From DASZBX01 sp035943635 (GTDB taxonomy: Bacteria > Actinomycetota > Actinomycetes > Streptomycetales > Catenulisporaceae), in NCBI GenBank assembly GCA_035943635.1, contig DASZBX010000119.1, positions 9,154 through 73,153 of the forward strand: a stretch of 64,000 bases of DNA. The letters run 5' to 3'. The notes under the pieces were generated by a model, which had not been told where the DNA came from, made no database searches, and saw only the letters and a program-made list of their open reading frames with translations. Position 1 is the stretch's first letter. The number at the start of each line of letters is the position of its first letter. This document shows, piece by piece, positions 1 through 9,457 of this stretch. The position numbers and the translations under genes are program-made.

Positions 1-1002
1 CCGGGTGGGCCGGGGCACCACGACCGTGGCCTGGTAGCGCCGGTGCGCGCCGGGGCCGTGCAGCTCCAGGGTGGCGGTGGTCACGGACATCGCGAACCGG
101 CCGATCAGCTCGCTGGTGGCCCGTTTGAGCCGGACCTGGGCGGCGAACGAGCGGTCGTACCGCCCGGGCCACCACTCCATCGCCTGCAGCCGGTCCAGGG
201 CCTCGGCCAGCTCTGCCTCCTCGGCGTCGGGGGCGTAGCCGCGGGCGCGGGCGAACAGGGCCGAGCGTTCGGCGTCCACGGTCAGCACCTTCAGGTCCAC
301 GTGCCCGGCGTAGACCGCGTCTTCGAGGTCGTGCACGGAGTAGGCCACGTCGTCGGACCAGTCCATGATCTGCGCCTCGAAGCACTTGGGCGGGAATATG
401 GAGCCCTCCGGCGCGGGCTGGGCGCCGGCTCTCATCCAGGTGAAGACGGGCAGGTCGTCCTCGTACACCCCGAATTTCCTGGTGCCCTCGACCCGCTGCC
501 AGGGGTACTTGGTCTGCGCGTCCAGCAGCGCCCGGGTCAGGTTCAGGCCGGCCGAGCGGCCGTCCGCGGTCAGCACCTTGGCTTCCAGGCGGGACAGGAT
601 CCGCAGGTTCTGCGCGTTGCCCTCGTAGCCGCCGATCTCGTCGGTCAGGGCGTCCAGCGCGGCCTCCCCGGTGTGCCCGAACGGCGGGTGGCCCAGGTCG
701 TGGGCCAGGCACGCGGCCTCGACCAGGTCCGGGTCGGCGCCGAGCGAGCCGGCCAGTTCGCGGCCGATCTGGGCCACCTCCAGCGAGTGGGTCAGCCGGG
801 TGCGCGGGAAGTCGGACTCGCCCGGGGCGACCACCTGGGTCTTGCCGGCCAGCCGGCGCAGCGCGACGCTGTGCATCACCCGGGCGCGGTCGCGCTGGAA
901 CGCGGTGCGCCCGCCGCCGGTGCGCTTGGCCTCGCTGGCCGGTTCGACCGCGTAGCGCTCCAAGTCCGCCGGTGTGTAGCCGCCGTTCTCGTGGTCCGTC
1001 AT
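1..1002 (-). CDS. dgt: dGTP triphosphohydrolase, 3' part missing (runs off the window)
   Basis: Hydrolyses dGTP to deoxyguanosine and triphosphate in the cytoplasm (family knowledge). The first 334 residues are visible; the C-terminus lies beyond base 1. The HD-domain metal ligands can be read: a histidine in RLTHSLEV near residue 73 and the HD pair in AHDLGHPPFGH near residues 101-109, which is the signature of the dGTPase branch of HD hydrolases. The start is ATG at 1002, giving MTDHENGGYTPADLERYAVE, normal for actinobacterial members. It is transcribed away from, and probably separately from, the upstream dikinase gene because a strong hairpin separates them. Actinobacterial genomes often place dgt near dnaG, which cannot be checked here. 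Confidence 0.9.
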   Translation of the reverse strand, partial: MTDHENGGYTPADLERYAVEPASEAKRTGGGRTAFQRDRARVMHSVALRRLAGKTQVVAPGESDFPRTRLTHSLEVAQIGRELAGSLGADPDLVEAACLAHDLGHPPFGHTGEAALDALTDEIGGYEGNAQNLRILSRLEAKVLTADGRSAGLNLTRALLDAQTKYPWQRVEGTRKFGVYEDDLPVFTWMRAGAQPAPEGSIFPPKCFEAQIMDWSDDVAYSVHDLEDAVYAGHVDLKVLTVDAERSALFARARGYAPDAEEAELAEALDRLQAMEWWPGRYDRSFAAQVRLKRATSELIGRFAMSVTTATLELHGPGAHRRYQATVVVPRPTR

Positions 1003-1106
1003 ATCCCCACGGTACTGGACCGGCGGCCGGACGGCCGGTGACCGGATCACCGGCTGTGGACAACTGTCCGGCGGCCGTGCACCGCCGGTGGCGGGCCGCC
1101 GACGTG

Positions 1107-1155
1107 GGGGTGGCCGGGCCGGGCAGTCCGCACGTCCGCCCGGCCCGGCCACCCC
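1107..1155 (-). terminator. 18-bp perfect hairpin after ppdK
   Basis: Two perfectly complementary 18-bp arms (1107-1124 and 1138-1155, left arm GGGGTGGCCGGGCCGGGC) flank a 13-base loop. It lies 74 bases after the ppdK stop and 105 bases before the dGTPase start, so it probably ends ppdK transcription. There is no T-run, as is usual in high-GC actinobacteria. Confidence 0.75.
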
Positions 1156-1228
1156 GGCTTCCGATGGTTCACGGGGAGCGCGGGCCGCGGCCGCCGGGGG
1201 CCGCGGGCCGTTGTCGCTCCGGTACCGC

Positions 1229-3964
1229 TCAGCCCTGCGCTATGGCCGCGCGGGCCGCCTCCAGCCGGGCGATCGGCACCCGGAACGGAGAGCAGGACAC
1301 GTAGTCCAGCCCGACCTGGTGGAAGAAGTGCACCGAGTCCGGGTCGCCGCCGTGCTCGCCGCACACGCCGAGCTTGAGTCCCGGGCGGGCGGCCCGGCCC
1401 TCGTCCGCGGCGATCTGGACCAGCCGGCCGACGCCGGCCCGGTCCAGCGTCTCGAAGGGTGACACGCCGAAGATGCCCTTGTCCAGGTAGGCGGAGAAGA
1501 ACGCGGCCTCCACGTCGTCCCGGGAGAAGCCCCAGGTGGTCTGGGTCAGGTCGTTGGTGCCGAAGGAGAAGAACTCGGCCGCCTCGGCGATCTGCCCGGC
1601 GGTCAGCGCGGCCCGGGGCAGTTCGATCATGGTGCCGATCAGCGCCCGGATGTCCGCGCCGGTGGTCTCGCGCACCTCGTCGAGCACCGCGCGGGCCTCC
1701 TCGCGGACGATCTCCAGTTCCTGCACCGCGCCGACCAGCGGCACCATGATCTCCACCCGGGACACCCCGCCGGCTTTGGCCACCTGGGCCGCGGCCTCGG
1801 CGATCGCCCGCACCTGCATGATGAACAGGCCGGGGACGACCAGGCCCAGGCGTACACCGCGCAGGCCGAGCATCGGGTTGGCCTCGTGCAGCTTGTGCAC
1901 GGCCTGGAGCAGGCGCAGTTCGTTCTCGTGGTCCTCGCCGCGGGCCTCGGCCACCGCGACGCGTACCGACAGGTCGGTGATGTCGGGCAGGAACTCGTGC
2001 AGCGGCGGGTCGAGCAGGCGCACCGTGACCGGCAGGCCGCCCATCGCGGTGAAGATGGCGACGAAGTCGTCGCGCTGCATCGGCAGCAGTTCGTCCAGGG
2101 CCTTGTGCCGGTCGGAGTCGTCCTCGGCCAGGATCAGCCGCTCGACCAGGGCCCGGCGCTCGCCGAGGAACATGTGCTCGGTCCGGCACAGGCCGATCCC
2201 CTGGGCGCCGAACCGCCGGGCCCGGGCGGCGTCCTCGGGGTTGTCCGCGTTGGCCCGGACGTAGAGCTTGCGCCGCTCGTCGGACCAGGTCATGATCCGG
2301 TGCACGGCCTGGACCAGGTCCCCGGCCCGCGGGGAGTCGGCGCCGAGCCTGCCTTCGAAGTACTCGACCACCGGGGACGGGACCACCGGGATCTCCCCGA
2401 GGTAGATCGCGCCGTTGGAGCCGTCGATCGAGATCAGGTCGCCCTCTTCGACCACGATGCCGCCAGGGCCGGTGAACCGGCGCCGCTTGGTGTCCACGTC
2501 GAGCTCCTCCGCGCCGCACACGCAGGTCTTGCCCATGCCGCGGGCCACCACGGCCGCGTGCGAGGTCTTGCCGCCGCGGGAGGTCAGGATGCCCTGGGCG
2601 GCGATCATGCCGTTGAGGTCGTCCGGGTTGGTCTCCCGGCGCACCAGGATCACCCGTTCGCCGGACCGGGACCACTTGACCGCGGTGTAGGAGTCGAACA
2701 CCGCGCGGCCGACCGCGGCGCCGGGCGAGGCGCTCATCCCGGTGGCGGTCGGCTTGACCTTGTTCTTGGTGTCGAAGCGGGGGAACATCAGCAGGCCCAG
2801 CTGGGCCCCGGTGACCCGGCTGACCGCCTCGTCCGCGGTGATCACGCCTTCGTCCACGAGGTTGACCGCGATCTGGAAGGCCGCGGCCGCGGTGCGCTTG
2901 CCGACCCGGGTCTGCAGCATCCACAGCTTGCCGCGCTCGATCGTGAACTCGATGTCGCACAGGTCCCGGTAGTGGCCTTCGAGGATGCGCATGATGTCGA
3001 GCAGCTCGTGGTACGACTTCGCGTCGATGCCTTCGAGCTCCTGGAGCGACAGGGTGTTGCGGATGCCCGCGACCACGTCCTCGCCCTGCGCGTTGACCAG
3101 GTAGTCGCCGTATACGCCGGTGGCGCCGGTGGCCGGGTCGCGGGTGAACGCCACGCCGGTGCCGCTGCTTGAATCGTCATCGTCACCGCCGGGGCCCAGG
3201 TTGCCGAAGACCATCGAGCAGATGTTGACCGCGGTGCCCAGGTCGTGCGGGATCCGCTCCTGCCGGCGGTAGAGTTTGGCCCGGTCGGTGTTCCAGGACT
3301 CGAACACGGCCCGCACCGCCAGGTCCATCTGCTCGCGCGGCTCCTGCGGGAACTCCCGCCCGGTGTGGTCGAGCACGATCGCCTTGTACGACTCGACCAG
3401 CGCCCGCAGGTCCCCGGCGTCCAGGTCCACGTCGCTGGGCACGCCCTTGGCCTGCTTGGCCGCCTCGATCGCGTCCTCGAAGTGCTCGCCGTCGATGTCC
3501 AGCACGGTCTTGCCGAACATCTGGATCAGCCGGCGGTAGGAGTCCCAGGCGAAGCGCTCGTCCCCGGCCGCGGCGGCCAGGCCGCCGACCGAGGCGTCGG
3601 ACAGGCCGATGTTCAGGACCGTCTCCATCATCCCGGGCATGGAGAACTTGGCCCCGGACCGGACCGAGACCAGCAGCGGGTCCGCGGCCGCGCCCAGGCG
3701 CCGGCCCATCTTCGCTTCCAGCGCGGCCAGGTGGGTGGAGACCTCCGCGCGCAGCGACTCGGGTTCGTCGCCGGTGTCGAGATACGCCTTACAGGCGTCG
3801 GTGGTGAGGGTGAAGCCGGGCGGGACCGGCAGGCCGAGGTTGGTCATCTCGGCCAGGTTCGCGCCCTTGCCGCCGAGCAGGTCTTTGAGGTCCTTGTTAC
3901 CCTCGGTGAAATCGTAGACGTATTTAGTAGTCGCCGCAGTCGTCGGCGCAGCAGTACTCGACAC
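1229..3964 (-). CDS. ppdK: Pyruvate, phosphate dikinase
   Basis: Interconverts pyruvate + ATP + Pi and phosphoenolpyruvate + AMP + PPi in the cytoplasm. The 911-residue length fits the family. The N-terminal ATP-grasp region starts with KDLLGGKGANLAEMTNLGLP. The swivelling phosphohistidine motif GGKTSHAAVVARGMGK sits near residue 469, with the Thr two before the His that is the regulatory site in this family. The C-terminal PEP/pyruvate barrel has GTNDLTQTTWGFSRDD near residue 806 and the catalytic Cys in VCGEHGG near residue 868. A longer frame begins at 4087, but AGGGAG lies just upstream of the GTG at 3964 and family homology starts right after it, so 3964 is chosen. No regulatory kinase/phosphatase gene (PDRP) is in the window. 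Confidence 0.95.
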   Translation of the reverse strand: MSSTAAPTTAATTKYVYDFTEGNKDLKDLLGGKGANLAEMTNLGLPVPPGFTLTTDACKAYLDTGDEPESLRAEVSTHLAALEAKMGRRLGAAADPLLVSVRSGAKFSMPGMMETVLNIGLSDASVGGLAAAAGDERFAWDSYRRLIQMFGKTVLDIDGEHFEDAIEAAKQAKGVPSDVDLDAGDLRALVESYKAIVLDHTGREFPQEPREQMDLAVRAVFESWNTDRAKLYRRQERIPHDLGTAVNICSMVFGNLGPGGDDDDSSSGTGVAFTRDPATGATGVYGDYLVNAQGEDVVAGIRNTLSLQELEGIDAKSYHELLDIMRILEGHYRDLCDIEFTIERGKLWMLQTRVGKRTAAAAFQIAVNLVDEGVITADEAVSRVTGAQLGLLMFPRFDTKNKVKPTATGMSASPGAAVGRAVFDSYTAVKWSRSGERVILVRRETNPDDLNGMIAAQGILTSRGGKTSHAAVVARGMGKTCVCGAEELDVDTKRRRFTGPGGIVVEEGDLISIDGSNGAIYLGEIPVVPSPVVEYFEGRLGADSPRAGDLVQAVHRIMTWSDERRKLYVRANADNPEDAARARRFGAQGIGLCRTEHMFLGERRALVERLILAEDDSDRHKALDELLPMQRDDFVAIFTAMGGLPVTVRLLDPPLHEFLPDITDLSVRVAVAEARGEDHENELRLLQAVHKLHEANPMLGLRGVRLGLVVPGLFIMQVRAIAEAAAQVAKAGGVSRVEIMVPLVGAVQELEIVREEARAVLDEVRETTGADIRALIGTMIELPRAALTAGQIAEAAEFFSFGTNDLTQTTWGFSRDDVEAAFFSAYLDKGIFGVSPFETLDRAGVGRLVQIAADEGRAARPGLKLGVCGEHGGDPDSVHFFHQVGLDYVSCSPFRVPIARLEAARAAIAQG

Positions 3965-4197
3965 GTGAAGCTCCCTGAAGCTTGCGCGCGTATAAGAAAG
4001 ACGCCGACCCGCACGATCGGCGTCCCACAGCCTGACGCTTACGACAGTAGCGCCTGATCGGGCACTTGTCAGTGTGAGACCGGCCACCAGACCGCGGCGC
4101 GCCGGGGCAGGTCGGACGGTGTCCGGCCGCGTCGGACGGCCGCCGCGCCGCGGGTTACCGGCTGGCCTTCGCCGCCGTTGCCTGGCACTCTGGCAGC

Positions 4198-4416
4198 ATG
4201 ACTACTCAGGAGCAGAACGAGCCGACCGCCCCGCAAGACGAGGGCGACCTGAGCCCTGCGGAGTTGACCAAGCGCAAGTTCCAGGAGGCCCTGGCCCGCA
4301 AGCACGCGAAGGAGGCGGAGCGGCACGCCGACGGGGACGGCAGCGGCTCGGCCAAGGTCGGCAACTCGCACGGCCCGATGGCCAACCAGCGCAACTACCG
4401 GCGCAAGTCGGGCTGA
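4198..4416 (+). CDS. Small DUF5302-like protein
   Basis: A 72-residue, highly charged, soluble protein with no membrane segment. It has an acidic N-terminus, a basic helix ELTKRKFQEALARKHAKEAE at residues 22-41 and a C-terminal GNSHGPMANQRNYRRKSG. This order matches my recollection of the actinobacterial DUF5302 family, of unknown function. It stands alone between ppdK (divergent) and the FabH-like gene (same strand, 200 bases on). The ribosome site is weak. Function is not known. Confidence 0.75.
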   Translation: MTTQEQNEPTAPQDEGDLSPAELTKRKFQEALARKHAKEAERHADGDGSGSAKVGNSHGPMANQRNYRRKSG

Positions 4417-4617
4417 GCAGGACCCGGCACACGGCGGACCGGGCCGGTTCAGGCCCGGTCCGGACCGGCCGTTGTGACGAAAACCGCGGGCTCCGGCGCG
4501 GCGTCGCCGGCCTCGCGCCGGATGGCGGGCCTACGATCGGTGTGGGAAGAATCGGCTGGTCGAGGCGTCCTTAACCCTCGCCGCCGATGCCGAAGGCCGA
4601 GCAACGGAGTCGCCCCC

Positions 4618-5556
4618 ATGTCCGGATGCCGCATCCTCGCCCTGGGCCACTACCAGCCGTCGCGGGTCCTGACCAACGACGACCTCGCCGCCCTGGTCGA
4701 CACCACCGATGAGTGGATCCGCACCCGCGTGGGCATCGAGACCCGGCGGATCGCGGCCGAGGACGAACAGGTCGACGAGATGGCCGCGCGCGCGGCCGAG
4801 AAGGCGATCGCAGCCGCGGGCCTGGCCCCGGCGGACATCGACCTGGTGATCGTCGCGACATGCACCGCGGTGGACCGCTCGCCGAACACCGCCGCGCGGG
4901 TGGCCGTACGCCTGGACATGGGCAGCCCGGCTCTGATCGACGTCAACGTGGTCTGCTCCGGTTTCACTCACGCGCTGGCCCTGGCCGGCCACACGATCCA
5001 GGCCGGGTCCGCGGTGAACGCGGTCGTGATCGGGGTCGACAAGTTCACCTCGGTGACGGACTGGACCGACCGCGGCACCTGCATCCTGACCGGCGACGGC
5101 GCGGGCGCGGCGGTGCTGACCGCGAGCGAGCAGCCGGAGATCGGCCCGGTGGTCTGGGGCTCGGTGCCGTCGATGGCCCAGGCGGTGCGGATCGGCGGGA
5201 CGCCCAGCCGGTTCGCCCAGGACGGCCAGAGCGTGTACCGCTGGGCCACCACCCGACTGCCGCAGATCGCCCGCCAGGCCTGCGAGCGCGGCGGGTTCGC
5301 CCCGGAGGACCTGGCCGCGGTGGTCTTCCACCAGGCCAACCTGCGGATCATCGAACCGCTGGCGCGCAAGCTCGGCGCGGTCAACGCGGTGATCGCCACG
5401 GACGTGGTCGAGTCCGGCAACACCTCGGCGGCGAGCATCCCGCTGGCCTTCTCGAAGCTGGTCGAACAGGGCCGGATCCCGATGCGGGCGCCGGTGCTGC
5501 TGTTCGGCTTCGGCGGGAACCTCTCCTACGCGGGGCAGGTCGTCCGCTGTCCGTGA
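4618..5556 (+). CDS. Beta-ketoacyl-ACP synthase III (FabH-type)
   Basis: Condenses an acyl-CoA starter with malonyl-ACP to begin a fatty acid or polyketide chain (family function). The 312-residue thiolase-fold protein carries the Cys-His-Asn triad: Cys near residue 113 in NVVCSGFTHAL, His near 238 in VFHQANLRI and Asn near 268 in ESGNTSAASIPLA. The N-terminal LVDTTDEWIRTRVGIETRRI is typical of FabH. ATG 4618 is chosen because homology begins there; a longer in-frame extension exists upstream but does not resemble the family. The gene stands alone, with no acpP, fabD or fabF beside it, so it may be an accessory FabH supplying a special starter rather than the main housekeeping enzyme. Confidence 0.9.
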   Translation: MSGCRILALGHYQPSRVLTNDDLAALVDTTDEWIRTRVGIETRRIAAEDEQVDEMAARAAEKAIAAAGLAPADIDLVIVATCTAVDRSPNTAARVAVRLDMGSPALIDVNVVCSGFTHALALAGHTIQAGSAVNAVVIGVDKFTSVTDWTDRGTCILTGDGAGAAVLTASEQPEIGPVVWGSVPSMAQAVRIGGTPSRFAQDGQSVYRWATTRLPQIARQACERGGFAPEDLAAVVFHQANLRIIEPLARKLGAVNAVIATDVVESGNTSAASIPLAFSKLVEQGRIPMRAPVLLFGFGGNLSYAGQVVRCP

Positions 5557-5739
5557 GGCCCGGCTCCCCCGCCCCTGCACCCGGTGCCTAGCCGCCCTTG
5601 ACCTGGTCCGTTCGGCTGCGACTAGGCCGATCCGGCAAATCCTTGTCGAAACTGTCACTGTTCTCTCACGTGCTTCTAAGCAGTTCGGCACAGACTTGTA
5701 GCGTCCGCCCTTCACCGTGACGAGCAGGAGCGCAGCATC

Positions 5740-7215
5740 GTGGCAGAAGACCGTGGGCCCCTGGGCGCACCCGGCGGCAAGTCGCCGGCCGGCTGGGCCG
5801 CGAACCGGCCCGCTGCGCCCGCCGTCGCGCCGCGGACCGCGCCGAGCGCGAGCGTGCTGCCCCGGCCTGGCCGGATATGGTCCCAGGTGCTCGCGGTCGC
5901 GGCCGCGCTGGGCACGGTGCCGGTGCTGGAGATCTGGTGGTCGAACACCAGCCCGGGCAGCCTGGCCGGCGTCGGCGGATACCTGACCGCGGCCGGACGG
6001 GTGACCGGGCTGCTCGCCGCGTATCTGCTTCTCGTCCTGGTCGCGCTGATGGCGCGGATACCGTGGCTGGAGGACCGGGTCGGCTCGGATGTGTTGGCCC
6101 GCCATCACCGCGCGCTGGGCGAATACACGGTCGTGCTCGCGCTCGCCCACACGGTCCTGATCATCATCGGTTACGCGACGCAGGACCATGTCGGCTTGGT
6201 CAGCGAGACGACACAGGTGGTGCTCGACTTCCCGGACGTGCTGATGGCCACGGTCTCACTGGGCCTGCTGATCATGGTCGGGCTGGTGTCCGCCCGGGCG
6301 GTGCGCAAGAAGATGGCCTACGAGACCTGGCACTTCATTCACCTTTACGTGTACCTGGCGATGGCCCTGGCCTTCTCGCACGAGTTCTCCGTCGGCACCG
6401 ACTTCGCCGAGTCCCGCCGCGTCCGGGTCGCCTGGTCCGCGGTGCACATCCTGGTCGCCCTCGCCCTGATCTACTACCGGCTCCTGGTGCCGGTACTCCG
6501 GTCGCTGCGGCACGACCTGCGGGTCGCGAAGGTGACCCGGGAGGGCCCGGGCGTGGTGTCGATATACCTGGCCGGACGGCACCTGAACCGGCTGGGCGCG
6601 CAGCCGGGCCAGTTCTTCCGCTGGCGGTTCCTCACCCGCGACCGATGGTGGCAGTCCAATCCCTACTCCCTGTCCGCCGCGCCGGACGGCCGCCAGCTGC
6701 GGATCACGGTCAAGGCGCTGGGCGACTCCAGCCGCAGCCTGGCCCGGGTCAAGCCCGGCACCCGGGTGTGGATCGAGGGGCCGTACGGCGCGTTCACGGC
6801 GAGGAGGGCCGAGCACCAGCGCAGCCTGCTGATCGCGGGCGGAGCGGGCATCACCCCGATCCGCGCGCTGTACGAGTCCCTGCCGGGCGTTGGCGATGAC
6901 GTGATCCTGCTGTATCGGGCCGGGAACGCGCAGGACCTGGTCTTGTACCGGGAACTGGAGGCCATTGCGCGCAGACGTGGGTTCGGCTTGTATCCGCTGG
7001 TCGGGCCGCGTCAGGTCGACGGGCATGGCGGCCGCCGGGCCGGGGCCTCGGCCGATCCGCTCTCGCACCGGGCCCTGGCCGGCCTGGTGCCGGACCTGAC
7101 CGCCCGGGACGTGTACCTGTGCGGCCCGCCCGGGCTGACCGGGTTCGCGACCGCGCAGCTGCGCCGCGCCGGAGTCTCGCGCTCGCGCATCCACACCGAA
7201 GCTTTCGACCTGTAG
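5740..7215 (+). CDS. Ferric-reductase-like membrane flavocytochrome / NAD(P)H oxidoreductase
   Basis: Predicted to pass electrons from cytoplasmic NAD(P)H through FAD and membrane haems to an outside acceptor. After a Pro/Ala-rich N-terminus come about six membrane helices; His residues in RHHRALGEYTVVLALAHTVL and WHFIHLYVYLAMALAFSH are candidate haem ligands. The C-terminal half is a ferredoxin-reductase module: FAD motif around NPYSLSAAPD and NAD site GGAGITPIRALYESLPG. GTG 5740 is preceded by AGGAG nine bases upstream. It is followed at 25 bases by an FMN-binding protein and then ApbE, so the three form an operon. The final electron acceptor is not evident. Confidence 0.87.
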   Translation: MAEDRGPLGAPGGKSPAGWAANRPAAPAVAPRTAPSASVLPRPGRIWSQVLAVAAALGTVPVLEIWWSNTSPGSLAGVGGYLTAAGRVTGLLAAYLLLVLVALMARIPWLEDRVGSDVLARHHRALGEYTVVLALAHTVLIIIGYATQDHVGLVSETTQVVLDFPDVLMATVSLGLLIMVGLVSARAVRKKMAYETWHFIHLYVYLAMALAFSHEFSVGTDFAESRRVRVAWSAVHILVALALIYYRLLVPVLRSLRHDLRVAKVTREGPGVVSIYLAGRHLNRLGAQPGQFFRWRFLTRDRWWQSNPYSLSAAPDGRQLRITVKALGDSSRSLARVKPGTRVWIEGPYGAFTARRAEHQRSLLIAGGAGITPIRALYESLPGVGDDVILLYRAGNAQDLVLYRELEAIARRRGFGLYPLVGPRQVDGHGGRRAGASADPLSHRALAGLVPDLTARDVYLCGPPGLTGFATAQLRRAGVSRSRIHTEAFDL

Positions 7216-7240
7216 CCGGCGAAGAGGAATCCGAACAGTC

Positions 7241-7771
7241 ATGCGAAGAGTCATCTTGGCCCTCCTGGCCACGACGGTCGGCCTGGTGCTGCTGCTGTCG
7301 TACAAGGCGCACACGCAGAGCCCGGTCGTCTCCGCGCTGTCCGCGCCCGACCCCGGCCCCAGCGCGACCACCGACCCGACCTCCGGCGCGGCGAACGGCG
7401 CGATCCTCGGCCCGGCGGCGAGCCCGACGGCCGCTTCGACGCCCACGTCGGGCTCCGGCTCGGGGACGAACACGTCGACCAACACCTCCGCCAAGAGCGG
7501 CACGTTCGTCGGCGCCCCGGTCTCCTCGCAGTTCAGCACGATCCAGGTCGAGGTCGTGCTCGCCGACGGCCGGATCAGCGACATCAAGCTGCTGGAGGAT
7601 ACGGACGACGAGCAGCGCAGCGCCATGATCGACGGCTACGCGACGCCGATCCTGCGTTCGGAGGCGTTGAGCGCGCAGAGCGCGAACATCGACGTCGTGT
7701 CCGGCGCGACCTACACGTCCCAGTCGTACTCCCAGTCCCTGCAATCAGCCCTGGACAAGGCCGGACTGTGA
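7241..7771 (+). CDS. Exported FMN-binding domain protein (ApbE substrate)
   Basis: A 176-residue protein with an N-terminal signal anchor (RRVILALLATTVGLVLLLSY), a Ser/Thr/Pro-rich spacer to about residue 85, and an FMN-binding domain. The sequence DVVSGATYTSQSY near residue 150 matches the flavinylation motif [S/D]GA[S/T]xT, in which ApbE attaches FMN to a Thr/Ser (family knowledge). It sits between the flavocytochrome and apbE, so it is the likely outside electron carrier fed by the membrane protein. The ATG follows GAAGAGGAA. Only one flavinylation site is visible. Confidence 0.9.
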   Translation: MRRVILALLATTVGLVLLLSYKAHTQSPVVSALSAPDPGPSATTDPTSGAANGAILGPAASPTAASTPTSGSGSGTNTSTNTSAKSGTFVGAPVSSQFSTIQVEVVLADGRISDIKLLEDTDDEQRSAMIDGYATPILRSEALSAQSANIDVVSGATYTSQSYSQSLQSALDKAGL

Positions 7772-7783
7772 GGCTGCGGTGTT

Positions 7784-8743
7784 ATGACAAGTGACCAGAG
7801 CCGACCTGCCGCTACCACCAGGACCGCGACCGCTGAGATCATGGGAACCGTCATCTCCATCGCCGCGCGCATGGAGCTCGACCGCGATCCCGATCCCGCT
7901 GCTGCTTCCTCTTCGGCCGCCGGAACCGATACGTTCGCACTCGCCACGGACGCCGCCTTCGCCTGCCTCCGCGACGCCGACCGGATCTTCTCGACCTACC
8001 GCCCGGACAGCCCGATCAGCCGGATCCGCGACGGCCGGCTGTCCCCGGACCGGCTGCCCGACCATCCCGACGGCGAGGCGATCCGCACCGTCCTGGCCCT
8101 GTCCGCGCAGCTCAAGCGCGAGTCGGACGGCGCCTTCGACATCTGGTCGGTAGCCGCCCAGACACCCGGCTCGGCCGAGTCCCCGGACCTACCTGACCTT
8201 GCCGAACCGGGATTCGACCCGAGCGGCCTGGTCAAAGGCTGGGCCGCCGAACGCGCCTCCCGCCGCCTAGCCGAGTCAGGCGTCCCGAGCCACAGCCTGG
8301 GCGCCGGCGGCGACATCCAGGTCCGCGGCGGTCGCCTCATCCCGCGCGCCGAGCCGCGGCCGTGGCGGATCGGCGTCAGCGACCCGCACCGGGCCGGGCG
8401 CCTGCTGACGGTGGTCGAGCTCGACGACGGCGCCGTGGCCACCTCCGGCACCGCCGAACGCGGCGCGCACATCTGGGATCCGCGCCGCCGCGCCCCGGCC
8501 ACCGCGCTCGCCTCGGTCACCATCGTCGGACCCGAGCTGACCTGGGCTGACGGCTATGCCACGGCCGCGCAAGCCCTCGGCGGTTCCGATGTCGCGCAGC
8601 TCGGCACGGTCTACGCCTGGCTGCACGACCTGGCCGCGCGGACCGGATACCAGGCGTTCACCGTGACCCGGGACACCGAGGTCTGGTGGACCCCCGGCTT
8701 CCTCGAACACGCCCCCGAGCTGCGCGAACTGCTCAACCGCTGA
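7784..8743 (+). CDS. apbE: FAD:protein FMN transferase
   Basis: Transfers FMN from FAD to a Thr/Ser of the partner protein (ApbE family). In order: EIMGTVISI near residue 20, DADRIFSTYRPDSPISRI, the glycine loop SLGAGGDIQVRGG near 168, WRIGVSDPH, VATSGTAERGAHIWDP and the metal site ADGYATAAQALGG near the end. The protein has 319 residues with no clear signal peptide or lipobox, which is unusual for Gram-negative ApbE but seen in actinobacteria. It starts 12 bases after the FMN-binding gene; that neighbour is almost certainly its substrate. Confidence 0.92.
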   Translation: MTSDQSRPAATTRTATAEIMGTVISIAARMELDRDPDPAAASSSAAGTDTFALATDAAFACLRDADRIFSTYRPDSPISRIRDGRLSPDRLPDHPDGEAIRTVLALSAQLKRESDGAFDIWSVAAQTPGSAESPDLPDLAEPGFDPSGLVKGWAAERASRRLAESGVPSHSLGAGGDIQVRGGRLIPRAEPRPWRIGVSDPHRAGRLLTVVELDDGAVATSGTAERGAHIWDPRRRAPATALASVTIVGPELTWADGYATAAQALGGSDVAQLGTVYAWLHDLAARTGYQAFTVTRDTEVWWTPGFLEHAPELRELLNR

Positions 8744-8759
8744 GCCGCTGCCCGGCCGG

Positions 8760-9425
8760 TCAGAGTCCCAGAGCCGCGACCGCGTCGAAGATCTGCTGCG
8801 GCTCGGTCCGGGTGGTGAAGTTCGGGTGCACGTCGACCCAGCGGATCGCGCCCGCGGCGTCCACGACCACGACCGTCGGCATCGGCAGGAAGTCGGTGCC
8901 GTCGCCGTTCGTCGCGGCCACGTCCAGTCCCAGCTTGCCCTGCGCCTCCCGCACGGTGCCGCCCTGCTTGGTCAGGATGCCGAGCGCGGTGGCGAGCTGG
9001 TTGCCCGGGTCCGAGACCACGTCGAACGTCAGCTCGTGCTTCTGCTTGATGGTCAGCGAGCCGTCCGGCTTCTGCGGGCTCACCGCGACCAGGGCCACGC
9101 CGCGCTCGGCCAGGGGCGCAACGACCTGCTCCTGGTAGGTGTGCAGGGTGACGTTGCAGTACGGGCACCAGTCGCCGCGGTAGAACACGACGACCGCGGG
9201 ACGCCCGTTGCGGACCTGCCCCAGCGAGGTCGGCTCGCCGTGCACGTCGAGCAGCTTCCCGTCCGGCATCTGCTCGCCCGGCCGCAGGACCCCCTCGGGC
9301 ACGCCCTCGGCGTCGAAGCGGGCCTGTTCCGCGTGGAACACCGCGAGGACGTCGGCCGGCAGGCGGCTCGCGGCGACCTCGCTGACCTGGACGATCTTCT
9401 CGGCGACGGTCTGGTTGGCACTCAT
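8760..9425 (-). CDS. AhpC/TSA-family peroxiredoxin
   Basis: A thiol peroxidase-like protein that should reduce peroxides using Cys thiols. It has 221 residues. The redox centre is FYRGDWCPYCNVTLHTYQ, with Cys near 88 and 91, a CxxC arrangement seen in the 'peroxiredoxin-like' subgroup rather than the single Cys of classical AhpC. ATG 9425 is preceded by GAGAGG. It is divergent from a TetR regulator, and two matching palindromes lie between them, so the TetR protein probably controls it in response to oxidant or electrophile stress (inference). The 3' end meets apbE convergently with only 16 bases between. Confidence 0.88.
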   Translation of the reverse strand: MSANQTVAEKIVQVSEVAASRLPADVLAVFHAEQARFDAEGVPEGVLRPGEQMPDGKLLDVHGEPTSLGQVRNGRPAVVVFYRGDWCPYCNVTLHTYQEQVVAPLAERGVALVAVSPQKPDGSLTIKQKHELTFDVVSDPGNQLATALGILTKQGGTVREAQGKLGLDVAATNGDGTDFLPMPTVVVVDAAGAIRWVDVHPNFTTRTEPQQIFDAVAALGL

Positions 9426-9457
9426 GGCAGGGCCTCTCTGGGCTGGCGGCGCAATTT

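Noticed and set aside
43..1041. Long rightward open frame
   Set aside because: The minus strand of this stretch encodes the dGTPase with all HD motifs; the plus-strand product is low-complexity.
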